A stretch of 64,000 bases of DNA. It comes from Lantana camara (lineage: Eukaryota > Streptophyta > Magnoliopsida > Lamiales > Verbenaceae). The position numbers and the translations under genes are program-made. The notes below the pieces were generated by a model. The model worked only from the letters and a program-made list of their open reading frames with translations, did not search any database and was not told the origin of the DNA. The stretch is taken from the NCBI GenBank assembly GCA_037501455.1, contig CM074857.1:108781501-108845500 (forward strand). Direction: 5' to 3'. This document shows positions 25,502 to 36,442 of the stretch, piece after piece; positions within the stretch are counted from its first letter, which is position 1; the number at the start of each line of letters is the position of its first letter.

Positions 25502-25593
25502 GGCCGTCTTGATTTCTTGACGATGATTGCTCTTATTTCTCCAAATATGGGAAGTGAAAACTCTCAAGAGAATAGGAGGAGACAATTAGGACC

Positions 25594-26705
25594 AAGGGAC
25601 GCCCAAGACTTATTTTAGGGATATAACCCTCAATTTCTTTTCTATTTTTTTTTATTCTCTATTATCTGACGTGGTTAATAATCACATCATAACATTCAAA
25701 ATCAGATCTCCCACCCAAATCAAACCCTAATTTCTTCTTCGTCGTTTCTTCTTCTCTCCTTCTCTTTTTCTCTTCGTCTTCTCTCCTCTCCTTCTCACAT
25801 TCTCTCATCGCGATTCATCTTCTCACCTTCTCTCGCCGCCGACGTCTTCTGCAATCGCCTCCATAGTTGTCTTCTCGTCGTGGATTCATCTTCTGCAATG
25901 GCCTCCGTCGAATTCGTCTTCTGCATCGTCGTGTCTTTATCTTCTGCAACTATTTCTGACTGTATTCTGCAATTGAAGATCCAGAAATCTTATCGTCTTC
26001 TTCTTCTACTCTTCTGCATTTTTTTTTTTTTTCAGATTTCTTCAAGAAATCAAGTACGTGATTTCTATAATCCTGCGATTTCATGAATCAAGCGTGTGAT
26101 TTCTTCAATCGCTCATGCGATTTCAGAAATCGCGCACGCGATTGCAGAAATCGCGTGAGCGATTGTGGAAAATCGCTCATGCGATTTCTGCAATCGCGTG
26201 CGCGATCCAGTGATTGAAGAAATCGCGTGCTTGTGGAAAATCGCTCACGCGATTTCTGTAATCGCGTGCGCGATCGAGTGATTGAAGAAATCGCGCACGC
26301 GATTGCAGAAATTGCTTGCGCGATTGTGAAAAATCGCTCACGCGATTTCTGTAATCGCGTGCGCGATTTCTTTAATCACTCGATCGCGTAGAAATCGCTA
26401 TTTCTTGAAGAAAAATTAATAAACCAAATCTGGATCTTAAAAAAATAAAAGAAAATAAATAAAAAATAAAAAATTGAAAAATAAAAATAATTAAAGAAAA
26501 TAAAGATAATAAAAGAAAATAAAAGAAAAAAAGAAAAGAAAAAAAATCAAGTGTGCGATTTATGAGATCGCTTACTCGATTTGCCCACGTGGAAAATAAT
26601 TATATTTAATATCTATTTTATTAGACAAAATTGAGAAAAGGGTTATGTACCTAATTCTTTTGAAACTAGGGGTTACATAACTAAAAAAACACTTGGGCGT
26701 CCCTT
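25594..26705. mobile_element. Non-autonomous TIR DNA element upstream of the GET3-like gene
   Basis: Inverted ends: AAGGGACGCCCAAG at 25594-25607 and CTTGGGCGTCCCTT at 26692-26705. Similarity continues inward (ttattttaggnatataaccct against ttttttagttatgtaaccc), so the terminal repeats are longer and diverged. Internal structure: a pyrimidine-rich tract (25731-25810), a CGCG palindrome array (26087-26400), then an A-rich low-complexity tract (26420-26545). No transposase. A clean target duplication was not found, so the superfamily is unassigned; long imperfect TIRs would suit a Mutator-like MITE. Confidence 0.7.
26087..26400. repeat. Array of AATCGCGNRCGCGATT palindromes
   Basis: More than a dozen short palindromic blocks such as aatcgcgcacgcgatt, aatcgctcacgcgattt and atcgcgtgcgcgatt alternate in both orientations. 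They are joined by ctgcaa, cagaa, gaag or tgtggaa spacers. Larger units also invert (gattgaagaaatcgcg against cgcgatttctttaatc), so the whole stretch can fold into several nested hairpins. It is strikingly CpG-dense for this AT-rich region. Confidence 0.85.
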
Positions 26706-26836
26706 ATAACCGAATGCCCCGGAAAAGGAGGGTGGCGAGCAGGGAAAATCAAGGGCTTCGATTTTAGACTTTTTGAGCTTTTTCCTTTTTTTCCCCTTGG
26801 ATTAAGAGTAAATTACATTTTTTTGGGGATACAATA

Positions 26837-27692
26837 TGATGATGCAGGAATGTGAGTTTCCTAAATGCAACAATCACTTTAAGATTTGTTTGTGAAAGGG
26901 AAGACCATCACAGGCGGGAAGGCCTCAGGATCTGGGTTTCCTTTTGAGCGTGGATTCTTCCAGCTAGGATAACACCAAGAGTGCAAATGTAGAGTAGATG
27001 CAGCTATGGTGACGGGATCAGGAGCTTGGGAAGATTCAGCGAAAATGGAGGAAGAATGCCCAGAAAAATGTCTGTGTTGTGTATGCAGAGAATGACTTAA
27101 GGGATAGTGCATGAGTTCTCCCTATTTATATGTTAGGGGTGAGGGTAGAAGGGTAAATTGACCGTGTGGTCCCAAACCTGTGTTGCCCTAACACGTGGCG
27201 GCCCGTGAAGGTATGAGAAGGACGTTTCTGAAAAGGAGGCGGCGTGTTAGATGCGTAGTGCGCACTACCTTTGTGTCAGAAGTCGTTGGCGAGGGTGACG
27301 CGGGGGATGGGCCTAAGATTCTCTCTGCCGAGGTTCGGATCCAACGCAGCGGGGCATGGTCATGCACGAGCGTTGGTGACGCTCGAAGAGTGTATGGATG
27401 GCCTCCCCACGATAGATGACCCTTGAGCGCCGAAATACCGAGCATCAAGAATGGGCCCTCGCGTGGGTGTTTCCTTGAGAAGGATTCCCCCGAGGGCTGA
27501 AATGTGAGCGCCAAGCCTATCGGCCAGGGCCCCTAGTTTGAACAATCGGCCGAGGCCCGATGGCCCAAACTAGTTAGTAAGCGGATGAGCTAGGTTAGCC
27601 CACGAATCCCTCAAACCGAGCGTATAATCTTCAAGCTCGTTAAAGGTGACACGTGGACGGCTGAGATACGAGCATGTTTCTGAGTCCCATCA
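26837..27692 (-). repeat. 3' LTR of the Tat-like element (856 bp)
   Basis: TGATG...CATCA ends. Nearly identical to 40481-41336; differences seen include 26842 a/g, a ttcagc/tccagc change and a tgttag/tgtcag change. It contains the minus-strand TATA sequence TATAAATAGG (from plus tatttata at 27124-27131). Confidence 0.93.
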
Positions 27693-27706
27693 TTTTGCCC
27701 CCCAAA
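27693..27706 (-). other. Polypurine tract of the Tat-like element
   Basis: The minus strand reads TTTGGGGGGCAAAA directly abutting the 3' LTR. This is the purine-rich primer for plus-strand DNA synthesis. Confidence 0.75.
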
Positions 27707-28260
27707 TTCTGTAGTATCGCTCGAGCGTACTGTAGAATTTTGCCATGAAGGGCTTTGGATTTTGAATTATGCGAGGGTCGAGTCACTGATAGAGAAGTGA
27801 CTGCTTGACTTTCGTAACGGACATAGTCTGACACCGCATTAATTGAAGTCCTGTCCGCATTTAATGCTGAGTGGGAACGTGGGCGCGTGCTCTCCGGGAG
27901 ACGTGAGGCGGTTACCAAAAGTGGGGGGATTTCCTAGGCGGGAAATGATTGCCATTTGAAATCCTAAGCTCTAATTAATGCAAATCCTCCTCTATAATAG
28001 GGAATTGCAGAGTCTTTGAACCTCTTTCAAGCATTCATCCCTTTCAAGCACATACGCTGCAACAAATCTTCTGCAATTTTCCCAAGTTCCGGCGAGTTCC
28101 CGTTCTTCAACTTTCCGGGTAAAATTCCTTAAGCACTCATTCTTCTTTACTAACTTTAGATCTAGGTTGCTAGAGAATAGTATTTCTCTGAGTGGGGATT
28201 TCTTCTCCGGTATTAAACCTTTCCCAGAACCCTTCTTCTTCAAAAATCAAAACCCAAACA

Positions 28261-31088
28261 TGGCTGGCCATAACGCCGATGCCTTTGTACGGGAAATAGA
28301 TGAGATGTCGGTGGGGAGCTCTTCCCCTCAGGGTGACATTCTTACCGCTGTTCCCATGGCTAGAGCGTCCCCCAGTGATGAGGTTCCCATGGCGATTCCA
28401 GTGGCCCAGGCTCCAGCCGCTGTCAGAGACGAAGAGGTTGATGATATTTTTGAAGAGATGAACAATGTGATGGAGATGCAGAGACAAGAGGAGAGAGTGT
28501 TCCCGGTTTTGAACAGTGCCACGCGACCCCAGGATCACAGGGTTACAGTGGCCATGGAGGCCCCCGAGGGCGAAGCAGGACCATCCGGGCGTCAATTTGA
28601 AGCTGGGCCCTCAAGAAGGCGCCAAAGGAGAGGAAGGGAGCCTGCCACTCGTGTGAGGCAAGATAATCGCCATCAGACGGACAGATCTCCGGATGAGATT
28701 GAGAGTATTTTGACGCTCGATGATCTGGAGGAGTTGAAGGCAAAAGCTTACTGGGATGAAGCGGTATTTCCCATGCGACTCCCTGAGGAGGGGGGAGAGG
28801 GCAAATCAACCACCACCGGGAATGATAACGGTCTATTGGGATGCGGTCTTGGCTGGGGGATTAAGATTCCCTATCGCTCACTCTGCCGCTACCATTTATC
28901 ACCATCTAGCGCTTTGCCCTTCACAAATCTTGCCCAACGGCATAGCCCTAATCAACACCTTCATAATAGCGATGAGAGCTCTAGGCCATGCTCCCTCGAT
29001 CATCAACTTTGATAGTTTGATACAAGTTGCCCGCTCGCCCCGCTCGTCGCCTACGGACGGGTTTTATTACGCCCAGGCCAAATCAGGCTTTAAAATGATA
29101 GACTCCCCGTCCTCCTCCTACGGCGAACATTGGAAGGAGAAGTACTTCTTTGTGGGGGCCCCTGGGGGGATCTTTGGGGTTCACCGTCAGTGGATGATTC
29201 ATGGCGAGCGTCCTCTGGTTAGAGAAAGAACAAGGAATAAAGCTTTTGAGGATTGGGCACAAGGGTTGGCCTTCGAGATGAGGGCTGAGAAAAAATGGAT
29301 TAAGGCCGAGACCCTGATGAAGAATGAGGGAGTATTGTTCCGTTATGGTTTATCTTGCCCCCCAGACATGATACTCAATCCTCCAGCTGACATCATGGCC
29401 CTCGACGGTTAGATTCTAGGAACTAACCGCTCTAACTTTTAGAATAACCTTCTAACTTAGTGTAATTGCCGTATTTCTCGCATATGCAACTCAAGCAACC
29501 AACTTCTGATGCTCGTTTCCTCTTTATTTGCAGGTGTTCAAATACTATCGCGAGGTATGAATGCTGAGGCTCTTTCCCGCATGTTGGGTGCTCAAGGACC
29601 CGCCGCCGACCCTCAGCCCTCGCCACAACAACAAAACCGTCCTCCCAATGCTCCGAGAGGAAGGGGAACAAGGCGAAGGGCCGGCCGAGGGCGAGACGGC
29701 ACTCATGCAGGGGAGGGAAACGAAGCCATCCCGGGGGGCCCCATTGAGGATTTAACGGTCGACGGCGCTCGTGGGGCTACTCCTCCACCGTTGGCTCAAG
29801 AGGGTCCAATAGCCTTGAGTTCGAGCGGGTCCTTCAACCGCTCGGGGGAAGCGGTTCGCATCCATGAAACCCTCCGGGCTGATCGTCAAGGAAAGAGGAA
29901 AAGGATGCCGGACTCCCTCCCTATTTCAGGCAAGGGAAAAGAGGTGGTCGTGGGCCACCGTGGTGAGGGCAGCGATACGTCATCTTCTGAGGATGAAGAA
30001 TTTTGGAAGATTGGTTGCCGGGGTGACACTCGGTTCAAGCGCCAAAGGAAGGACGGTCCCGTCCTACTGAAAAAGAGCGCCTTCTCTGTTAACATGGTCT
30101 CCGATATCGTCGGAAAGCTCCAATTTTCTACCGACCATGACAAATTGAACGAGCATGACGCCGCTGGGGTCGCGGATGACGCCTGCCATGCGCTTCTGAC
30201 GATAAATCCTTAGTATCCTTTGAATATTTTCCACTTCCATTGTTCCCTCTTTAACGCTAACCTTTGCTATTGACCTCCCAGGAGGTGATCCCAAGGCTGA
30301 AGAATTTGCAGGGTCGAGCGCAAGCCTACTCCAGTCATAAGGCCAAATACAAGAAATTGCTGCGCATCTCCGACCCGGTCCAACTGCAAGAGGATTACAA
30401 CAACGTCCAGGCCCAACTATCCGCTGCCAACCACGATAAGGACCAACTGAGGGAGAACATGCGGAAGACGGATGAGGCCTACCTCACTCTTGACCAGCGT
30501 CATAGAGAGCTGAAGGTGGAGCGGGACCAGCTGAGGGTGCAAAATAGGGAGCTGGGGGAGCAGCTGGCGGAGAGCACTCGCCAAAATGAGGAAACAAACA
30601 AGGCCCTCGCTGACTTGCAGGCCAAAGTGCAGGGCTTGGAGGCAAGGGTGTCTTGGGAGGCAGTGAAGAAGTTTGTGCGCTCCAAAGCTTTCGTATTCGC
30701 AGCAAACATCCAGTGCTTTGACAACGCTCAACGCTTCTTCCATAAAGCGATCGGGCAAATGGTGAAGTTGGGACTGGCTCCTGAAAGCGCTCGATCCGAC
30801 GCTCGTCTACGCATGGATCTGGATAAGAATTGCGAGCCAATGGTCCAGGATGAGGATCCTACTGAGAATCTGGCGGAGCCCGAGTACCAGGAGTTGGTGG
30901 AAACACTCCAAAGGGAGTTTATAGCTGCCAACAGGGTAGATCCCGAGCCCCTCCTGATAGAAGACGAGGGCACCGTCATGGACATAGTGGATGCCGAGGA
31001 ACCTGGCGAGGCCCAAACTTCTGACGCTAATGTGTTGGCCCCGGTTCCCCTCGCAACCGCCCCTCCCGAGCCCGATGCTCCAGCCTAG
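28261..31088 (+). CDS. Antisense gene of Tat-like element 1: 'putative gypsy type transposon' domain plus coiled coil
   Basis: Lies on the strand opposite to gag-pol. Start ATG at 28261 (MAGHNADAFVREIDEMSV); a TATA-like ctataatagg at 27992-28001 precedes it. The acidic first part (28261-28790) passes by a one-base shift in a G run near 28780-28800 into the frame YWDAVLAGGLRFPI ... FIIAMRALGHAP (to 29407). This resembles the plant domain annotated as 'putative gypsy type transposon'. Intron GT-AG 29408-29533 joins to a low-complexity basic region (29534-30212). A probable second intron leads to 30282-31088, a long coiled coil with KDQLRENMRKTDEAYLTL-like heptads, then an acidic tail. The donor near 30213 does not restore frame simply, so that boundary is uncertain. 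Such antisense frames are known in Retand-like elements; their function is not established. Confidence 0.75.
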
Positions 31089-32328
31089 TGAAACTCCTTA
31101 TATTGATCCCTTTCCTTGTTGGTTTAAATTCCTTGTCATACTTATGAACAATTATTGTCTGTAATTAATCTTCAGATTACTTCCTTGGATGCTTTGGACT
31201 TCTCTATGCTCTTTTCCCTCATATATTACAATTCTTCTCTTTCTGCTGGGATGTTTGAATGCGTTCTTCCTTACTTTTGAATGGTGAATGATGCCGCTTT
31301 GTTACGCTCGCCATTTCTATATTAATGTCTTTTGTTTGGAACGTTTGCGATGGTAGTGTAAGCATGCAGGGGTGTCTTTTACGACGGTCCTCTGACACTC
31401 ATCACCATGCATACTAAGCTTAGAAGCCCACGACGTTAGGCAGTTGGCCTATTGCAAATACAGGCGCGAGGGTGACCCTTAGGAGGGTTCCCTGGCCATA
31501 GTAAAAATGAACCTTGAATTTGGACTTAGAAAACCTTTGAGGAAATACAGGCGCGAGGGTGATCCTTAAGAGGGTTCCCTGGCCACTTTTGAAATGAAGT
31601 TTCGAATCCAGACTTAGGAAATCTTTAGCCAAGAATTGGCTTACGGCTGGAATATTGGGAGATGCAAATATGGGCACGAGGGCGATCCTTATGAATGTTC
31701 CCTGGCTGTGTTCTCATTGAGGCTCGAATTTGAACTCAGGACATCCCTAAAGATTTAGTTAAGTATCGGCCTTAGACATTTGGCGTGCATCTCTATCTTG
31801 ATTGTTCCAGAAAATTGATCGTACTTAGAAATCGCCTGTAGGATTTGCTAAGTAGGGGTTAAAACGAGCGTAGCCGTAGTGTTAGTGGCATCCACTATTT
31901 ACGAGCGCGCTCTTACCCAAGTGGATGAGGGTCACAGGGGGTTTACAAGCGCGAACTAACGTGGCGAGCACTTAGTGGGCGTAAATTGAGCGTTTAGCAT
32001 CCCGCCTTTCGACACGCTTATTCCTAGGGTTTAAACTCTTGCGAGCGTTCAAACTGTTACCAGTGGATGGTTATCAACACCTTGGACAGTGTAACTTTGA
32101 AACGATTGGTGTATCGCGTAGGCCATTCGACGTGGAGGATGCTCGACACGGAGTAGGCCTTTTCTTGCTCGAATCCTTAGATCAAATAAGAAAGCAAGCA
32201 GATAACAAAAACAAAGAATTAAATACTTACTGTTATATAGATGCATTTTTTGGAAATGACTACAACACGCTTTCTGTCAAAGGAAAACACTTCATGCCGC
32301 AGACGGGCCATTACAAAGAAATTGAAGT
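31089..32328. other. Spacer between antisense gene and pol end
   Basis: The two genes converge on this 1.24-kb stretch. It holds the degenerate tandem repeats at 31450-31720. An open frame at 32039-32338 has no recognisable domain. This is the hypervariable 3' region of Tat-lineage elements. Confidence 0.6.
31450..31720. repeat. Three diverged tandem repeats in the 3' region of Tat-like element 1
   Basis: The block gcaaatacaggcgcgagggt, followed by gacccttaggagggttccctgg, starts at about 31454, 31542 and 31663. Spacings are about 88 and 121 bp. After each comes a similar gaa(c)ttt(c)gaattt(g)gact(t/c)ag segment, so the whole unit is repeated. Confidence 0.8.
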
Positions 32329-34513
32329 TTACACGTAGAACCTTCTAAGGTTACATGCATTCCATAGCCTAGGGAGACGCTCGCCTTGTAAAGTCTCTAA
32401 CAAGTAGGTGTTATTTGCTCGTACTTGAATGACTTTGAAGGGGCCTTCCCAATTGGGGTCCAACTTACCTACGTGTTTGGATACTTCAACTTTTTTGAGG
32501 ACCAAGTCCCCTAGCTGGAAAGTCCTTTCCTTAACACGTTTATTGTACTGGCGAGCAACGGTTGCTTTGTATTTGTGGATACGTGCCCAAGCAGCATTCC
32601 TCTTCTCATCCAGCAAATCTAACTCGAGCGCCCGATTAGCCTCGTTGGCGGCAGGCTCGAAATAGGCAACGCGTGCGGATTCTTGAGCAATTTCCGCAGG
32701 TATCATGGCCTCGGAGCCGTACACGAGGGAATAAGGGGTTTCCCCCGTTGCCGCTCGCGGAGTAGTACGGTACGCCCACAGAGCTCCCTGAAGTTCTTCG
32801 GCCCATTCTCCCTACTTACTCTCGAGCATCGTTTTCAGATGCTGGAGTATGGTTCGGTTGGTCACTTCAGCTTGACCATTAGCTTGAGGGTGACCCACGG
32901 AAGTGAATCGTTGTTCGATCCCTAGTTCATAGCACCAATCCCGTGTGTCAGCAGCGATAAACTGGGAACCGTTATCCGAGATGAGCACCCTCGGGATGCC
33001 GTATCTGCAGATGATATTTTTCCAAATGAAATCCCTCACAACCTTGAACGTTATCTTAGCGACCGCTTCTGCCTCAGCCCACTTAGTGAAATAATCCACA
33101 GCAAGTATTACGAACTTCTTTTGCCCGACCGCCATTGGGAGGGGTCCCACAATGTCAATGCCCCACTGATCAAAAGGCCACGAAACATCAATAGGAATCA
33201 TTTGAGCGGCTGGCAACCGGGGGGTATTAGAGTGAAACTGGCACTTAGGGCATTTCTTAGAGTAGCTAATGGCATCCTGCAACACCGAGGGCCAGTAAAA
33301 ACCGCTCCTTAAGATTTTCTTCGCCAAGATTCGGCCGCCCGAATGGTTCCCACAACTTCCACTGTGTACATGTTCTAAAACCTCCTTGGCCTGCGAGGGT
33401 CTCAAGCATCTCAACGGTGGGCCCTGGAAGGATCGCTTGAATAATCGACCCTCGGCATCCAATGAGAAACGAGGGGCCTTGCTCCTGACCCTACGAGCCT
33501 CAACTTTGTCGCTCGGACATGTTCCATCCTGGAGGAATCTGACAATCTCGTCGAACCAACAAGGCTCGGAGGGATCAATCATATGTACCTCTTTCGAAGG
33601 TTCTCCTCTACTTATCAAGGGCTCTTCAGTCCTAAGAAATGTAACAGCACGCTTGTTAGAGCCTTCTAGGGCCGATGCAAACTTGGAGAGAGCATCAGCA
33701 CGCTCGTTTTCAGCCCTCGGAACTTGCAAAAGATGGAATTCCTTGAACTTGGCTATCTCCTCCTTGGCGCTCGATAGGTACTGTGCCATGGTGGCTTCTC
33801 GAGCCTCATAACTACCATCAATTTGACTCGCGATCAACTGCGAATCAACGTATGCTGTGACACGAGTGGCCCCATTTTGGAGCGCAATCCTGAGCCCTTG
33901 GATGAGGGCCTCATACTCAGCTTCGTTGTTGGTGACTTGAAACGCCAGCTTGATTGCGTAGTCAACTTCTGCCCCGAGGGGATCCCTGAGGGTCACCCCG
34001 GCTCCTCCCCCCTGTGAGGTCGAGGAGCCATCCGTGTGCAAAAGCCATAAACCCTCATCCGCCGATGGCACAGTCTCCAAATTGAAACGTTCTACCAACA
34101 AATCGGCTACCGCCTGAGCCTGTATGGCTGTACGAGGCTCGAAGGAGATATCAAACTGACTGAGTTCAATCGCCCATTTAATTAACCTTCCCGAAACATC
34201 CGGCTTAGATAGCACTTGTTTGAGTGGTTGATCTGTAAGCACTGTGATGGAGTGAGCCTGAAAATATAGCCTCAGCCTTCGGGATGCGTTAACGAGCGCA
34301 AAGGCAAATTTCTCAATTTCCATGTACCTCTTCTCAGCCCCCTGCAAGGTTTTGCTTAGGTAATACACCGGCCTATGCGTACGCTCGTGGATGGCCACTA
34401 AGACAGCGCTCGTGGCCTCCAAGGAAACTGACAGATAGATAAACAAAGTCTCCCCCGGGTTAGGTTTGGTCAGCAGAGGCGCGCTCGAAAGATACTGCTT
34501 CATGTCCTGCAGG
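32329..34513 (-). pseudogene. Tat-like element 1 pol, 3' part: RNase H, second RNase H, integrase
   Basis: Continues the RT-RNase H polyprotein after the solo-LTR interruption. RNase H: PVYYLSKTLQGAEKRYMEIE, VSGRLIKWAIELSQFDI. Second, archaeal-type RNase H: LLHTDGSSTSQGGGAGVTL, with TNNEAEYEAL and YVDSQL. Integrase: HSGSCGNHSGG and CPKCQFH (HHCC), then the three catalytic acidic residues in WGIDIVGP, LISDNGSQF and QANGQAEVTN. A TAG stop at 32812-32814 follows TMLESK in frame; the frame then continues through the integrase C-terminal region (VYGSEAMIPAE, RTFQLGDLVLKKV) to the natural end at 32329. The one stop would remove the integrase C-terminal domain. Confidence 0.9.
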
Positions 34514-34880
34514 TGTTGGAAAACACGAATCAGAAAGCAGCGGAATTTAAAAAATTTTCCCAACAAAAGGATCTAGGACTCGTAATCGTGTAACCAAATT
34601 CGTAAAGATAGAAAACTTACTTTTCTTTTGTTCTTTCTTGAAGCGTTTCAAGCCACCCAAGAACGCTCTTCTCGCGGCTTGATCCCCTCTCCTTGGTAAA
34701 GCTCGAATCTTCAAACTTCTAACTTGAAGTCTCTAGAGAAAGTCCACCAACTTGATCACAATCTAACTAGTAAGGATGCTAGTTCTCTAGTTAGTGTTTA
34801 GGCTTAACCTAGGGTTTAATTTAATCTTGGAGAAAGGAAGGTGTTCAACACATGAACCAAGAATTGTCTATTAGCTCTAA

Positions 34881-34907
34881 AGGGGAGCTCGAGCTCCCCT
34901 ATATATA
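34881..34907 (-). promoter_or_regulatory. TATA box and adjoining 20-bp perfect palindrome of the solo LTR
   Basis: The minus strand reads TATATATA (34907-34900) directly followed by AGGGGAGCTCGAGCTCCCCT (34900-34881), which equals its own reverse complement. Transcription from this TATA would start at or just past the palindrome. Confidence 0.55.
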
Positions 34908-35241
34908 GGAGGGAGTGCCGATCCAAATCCTTATTGGACAAGGATTTGGTTCCTCTCTCTCCTATTACTTGATCATCAAGTATTTTTCAACTTTGACTTT
35001 GAATTCTAATTCTAGTCAACTTTTAAGAGAGCTAAAAATATCCAAACTATTTTTGGATAATTTTATACTTTATTTATTATAAAATAAATAACTTATTTTT
35101 ATCTAATTAATTAATTCATAATTAATTAACTAGATTATTTTCTCCAAAATTAGACTTTCTTTTTAATTCAAAATTAAACCAAAGTCTATTAAATAATTAA
35201 CTAATTAATTATTTAATACATATATATAATATATATATACA

Positions 35242-35294
35242 CACGTGTGTGACACGTGTCACTCACGTGAGCCACACGTGTGATTTCACACGTG
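35242..35294. promoter_or_regulatory. Array of five CACGTG G-boxes at 11-bp spacing
   Basis: CACGTG cores start at 35242, 35253, 35264, 35275 and 35289: spacings 11, 11, 11 and 14 bp. Most have ACACGTGT or similar flanks, the ABRE/G-box context bound by plant bZIP and bHLH factors. The array is about 335 bp upstream of the TATA in the inferred minus orientation, i.e. in U3. Confidence 0.85.
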
Positions 35295-36442
35295 TGGAAC
35301 CCTCTTGGCCCGATTAACTCGTTTAATCATTTTCAAGCCTCAACTCATGTAACCAAGTTGTTGTGTGTGACCCTCTAGGTTCTCAATTCAATTAGCAGTG
35401 ACCCTAATTAATTAATTCACTAATTAATTAATCAGTCCACAGATTAAACGACCATAGTCTAGCAACAGGTGTTTAACCCCTAGCTGAATTGGAATGTTCG
35501 GATTCGACAGAATCTTTAAGTCATTGATTCATGTGAGATACAATCCTCCTACTTACTATCTCTCAACCAAGATCTAGGGCAAGGGAATAATCAGAACCCT
35601 AATAATCCGGTCTTAAAGCTAAGTGCATTTCATATCCATTTGATCTCAATCCAAGAAACCCTTTTCTTGATGTCTTGATCTACTGCCTTGGCCAAGGACT
35701 CCATATGGCATATGAATGACTTACACAATAAGAGATCACCTCGCAAATGCAAGTGTAGGTCCTATCTTGATTCTCATTCACTTTCATGAGTCACTTGTGC
35801 AGCCCCAGCATAAGCCTTGAATCAGTTGTCTAAGGCGACACCCTTTAAAGCTTATACCTAAGACTACAGAGTTAACTCATAAAGTGACAAGGAACCTCAA
35901 GTCTAAGGATCAATTAATCACATCAATGACTCGTGAGATATTTCCTAATCTGGAAGTTTCCATTTCCTGAAATAGAAACTTCCTTTCCTATTTAGGAATG
36001 TTCTCACACGGGGCGCCTCAGTGAACTCACTTATTAAAGTAAGCATCCTCATGTATCACGCACGTATCAACTATACACTTTCCACCTCCATGAAACAAGG
36101 TGGTCCTTCTTAAGGGCGTGATCCCACAAGCAAGCCTTAGAGGAGTCAGGTTGACACTCCCACTGTCTGTAGGACTCATCGGCTTGGAGTATTTTACTAA
36201 TCATGACTTATGTGATATAGGGCTCGTTTCATGAACCATTTCACCTAAATGGTAGAGTCCTAAAGTCATCAGGATTAGGGGAGTTCTCATACATGCACAG
36301 ATAAAGTAAACGCATACCAAACAAGAGCATATAAAGAAGTGTTGCCTCAATTCGTTATTTCATTCAAAGATTGTCTGTGATTACAATAAGGAAAAGCACA
36401 AAGCGGATATACAATCGGCTTTCTAGGGCACTATTCCTAACA

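Larger units (their letters stand above)
34514..36442 (-). mobile_element. Solo LTR (1929 bp) inserted in pol of Tat-like element 1
   Basis: Ends TGTTGGAAAACACG at 34514 and TATTCCTAACA ending 36442, flanked by the perfect 5-bp duplication GCAGG (34509-34513 and 36443-36447). No coding content and no internal duplicate, so it is a solo LTR left by recombination. Minus orientation is inferred from the TATA and G-box order; it then starts TGTTAGGAATAGTGCCC. TATATATA at 34900-34907 sits beside a 20-bp palindrome. Superfamily is not certain; the ends are compatible with Ty1/copia. It separates the RT frame (right) from the RNase H frame (left). Confidence 0.88.

Noticed and set aside
31450..31720. 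CRISPR-like array
   Set aside because: Plant nuclear DNA, only three diverged long units with no uniform spacers.
32039..32338. 99-codon plus-strand frame upstream of the pol end
   Set aside because: No domain; it lies in the hypervariable spacer and partly overlaps the pol terminus.
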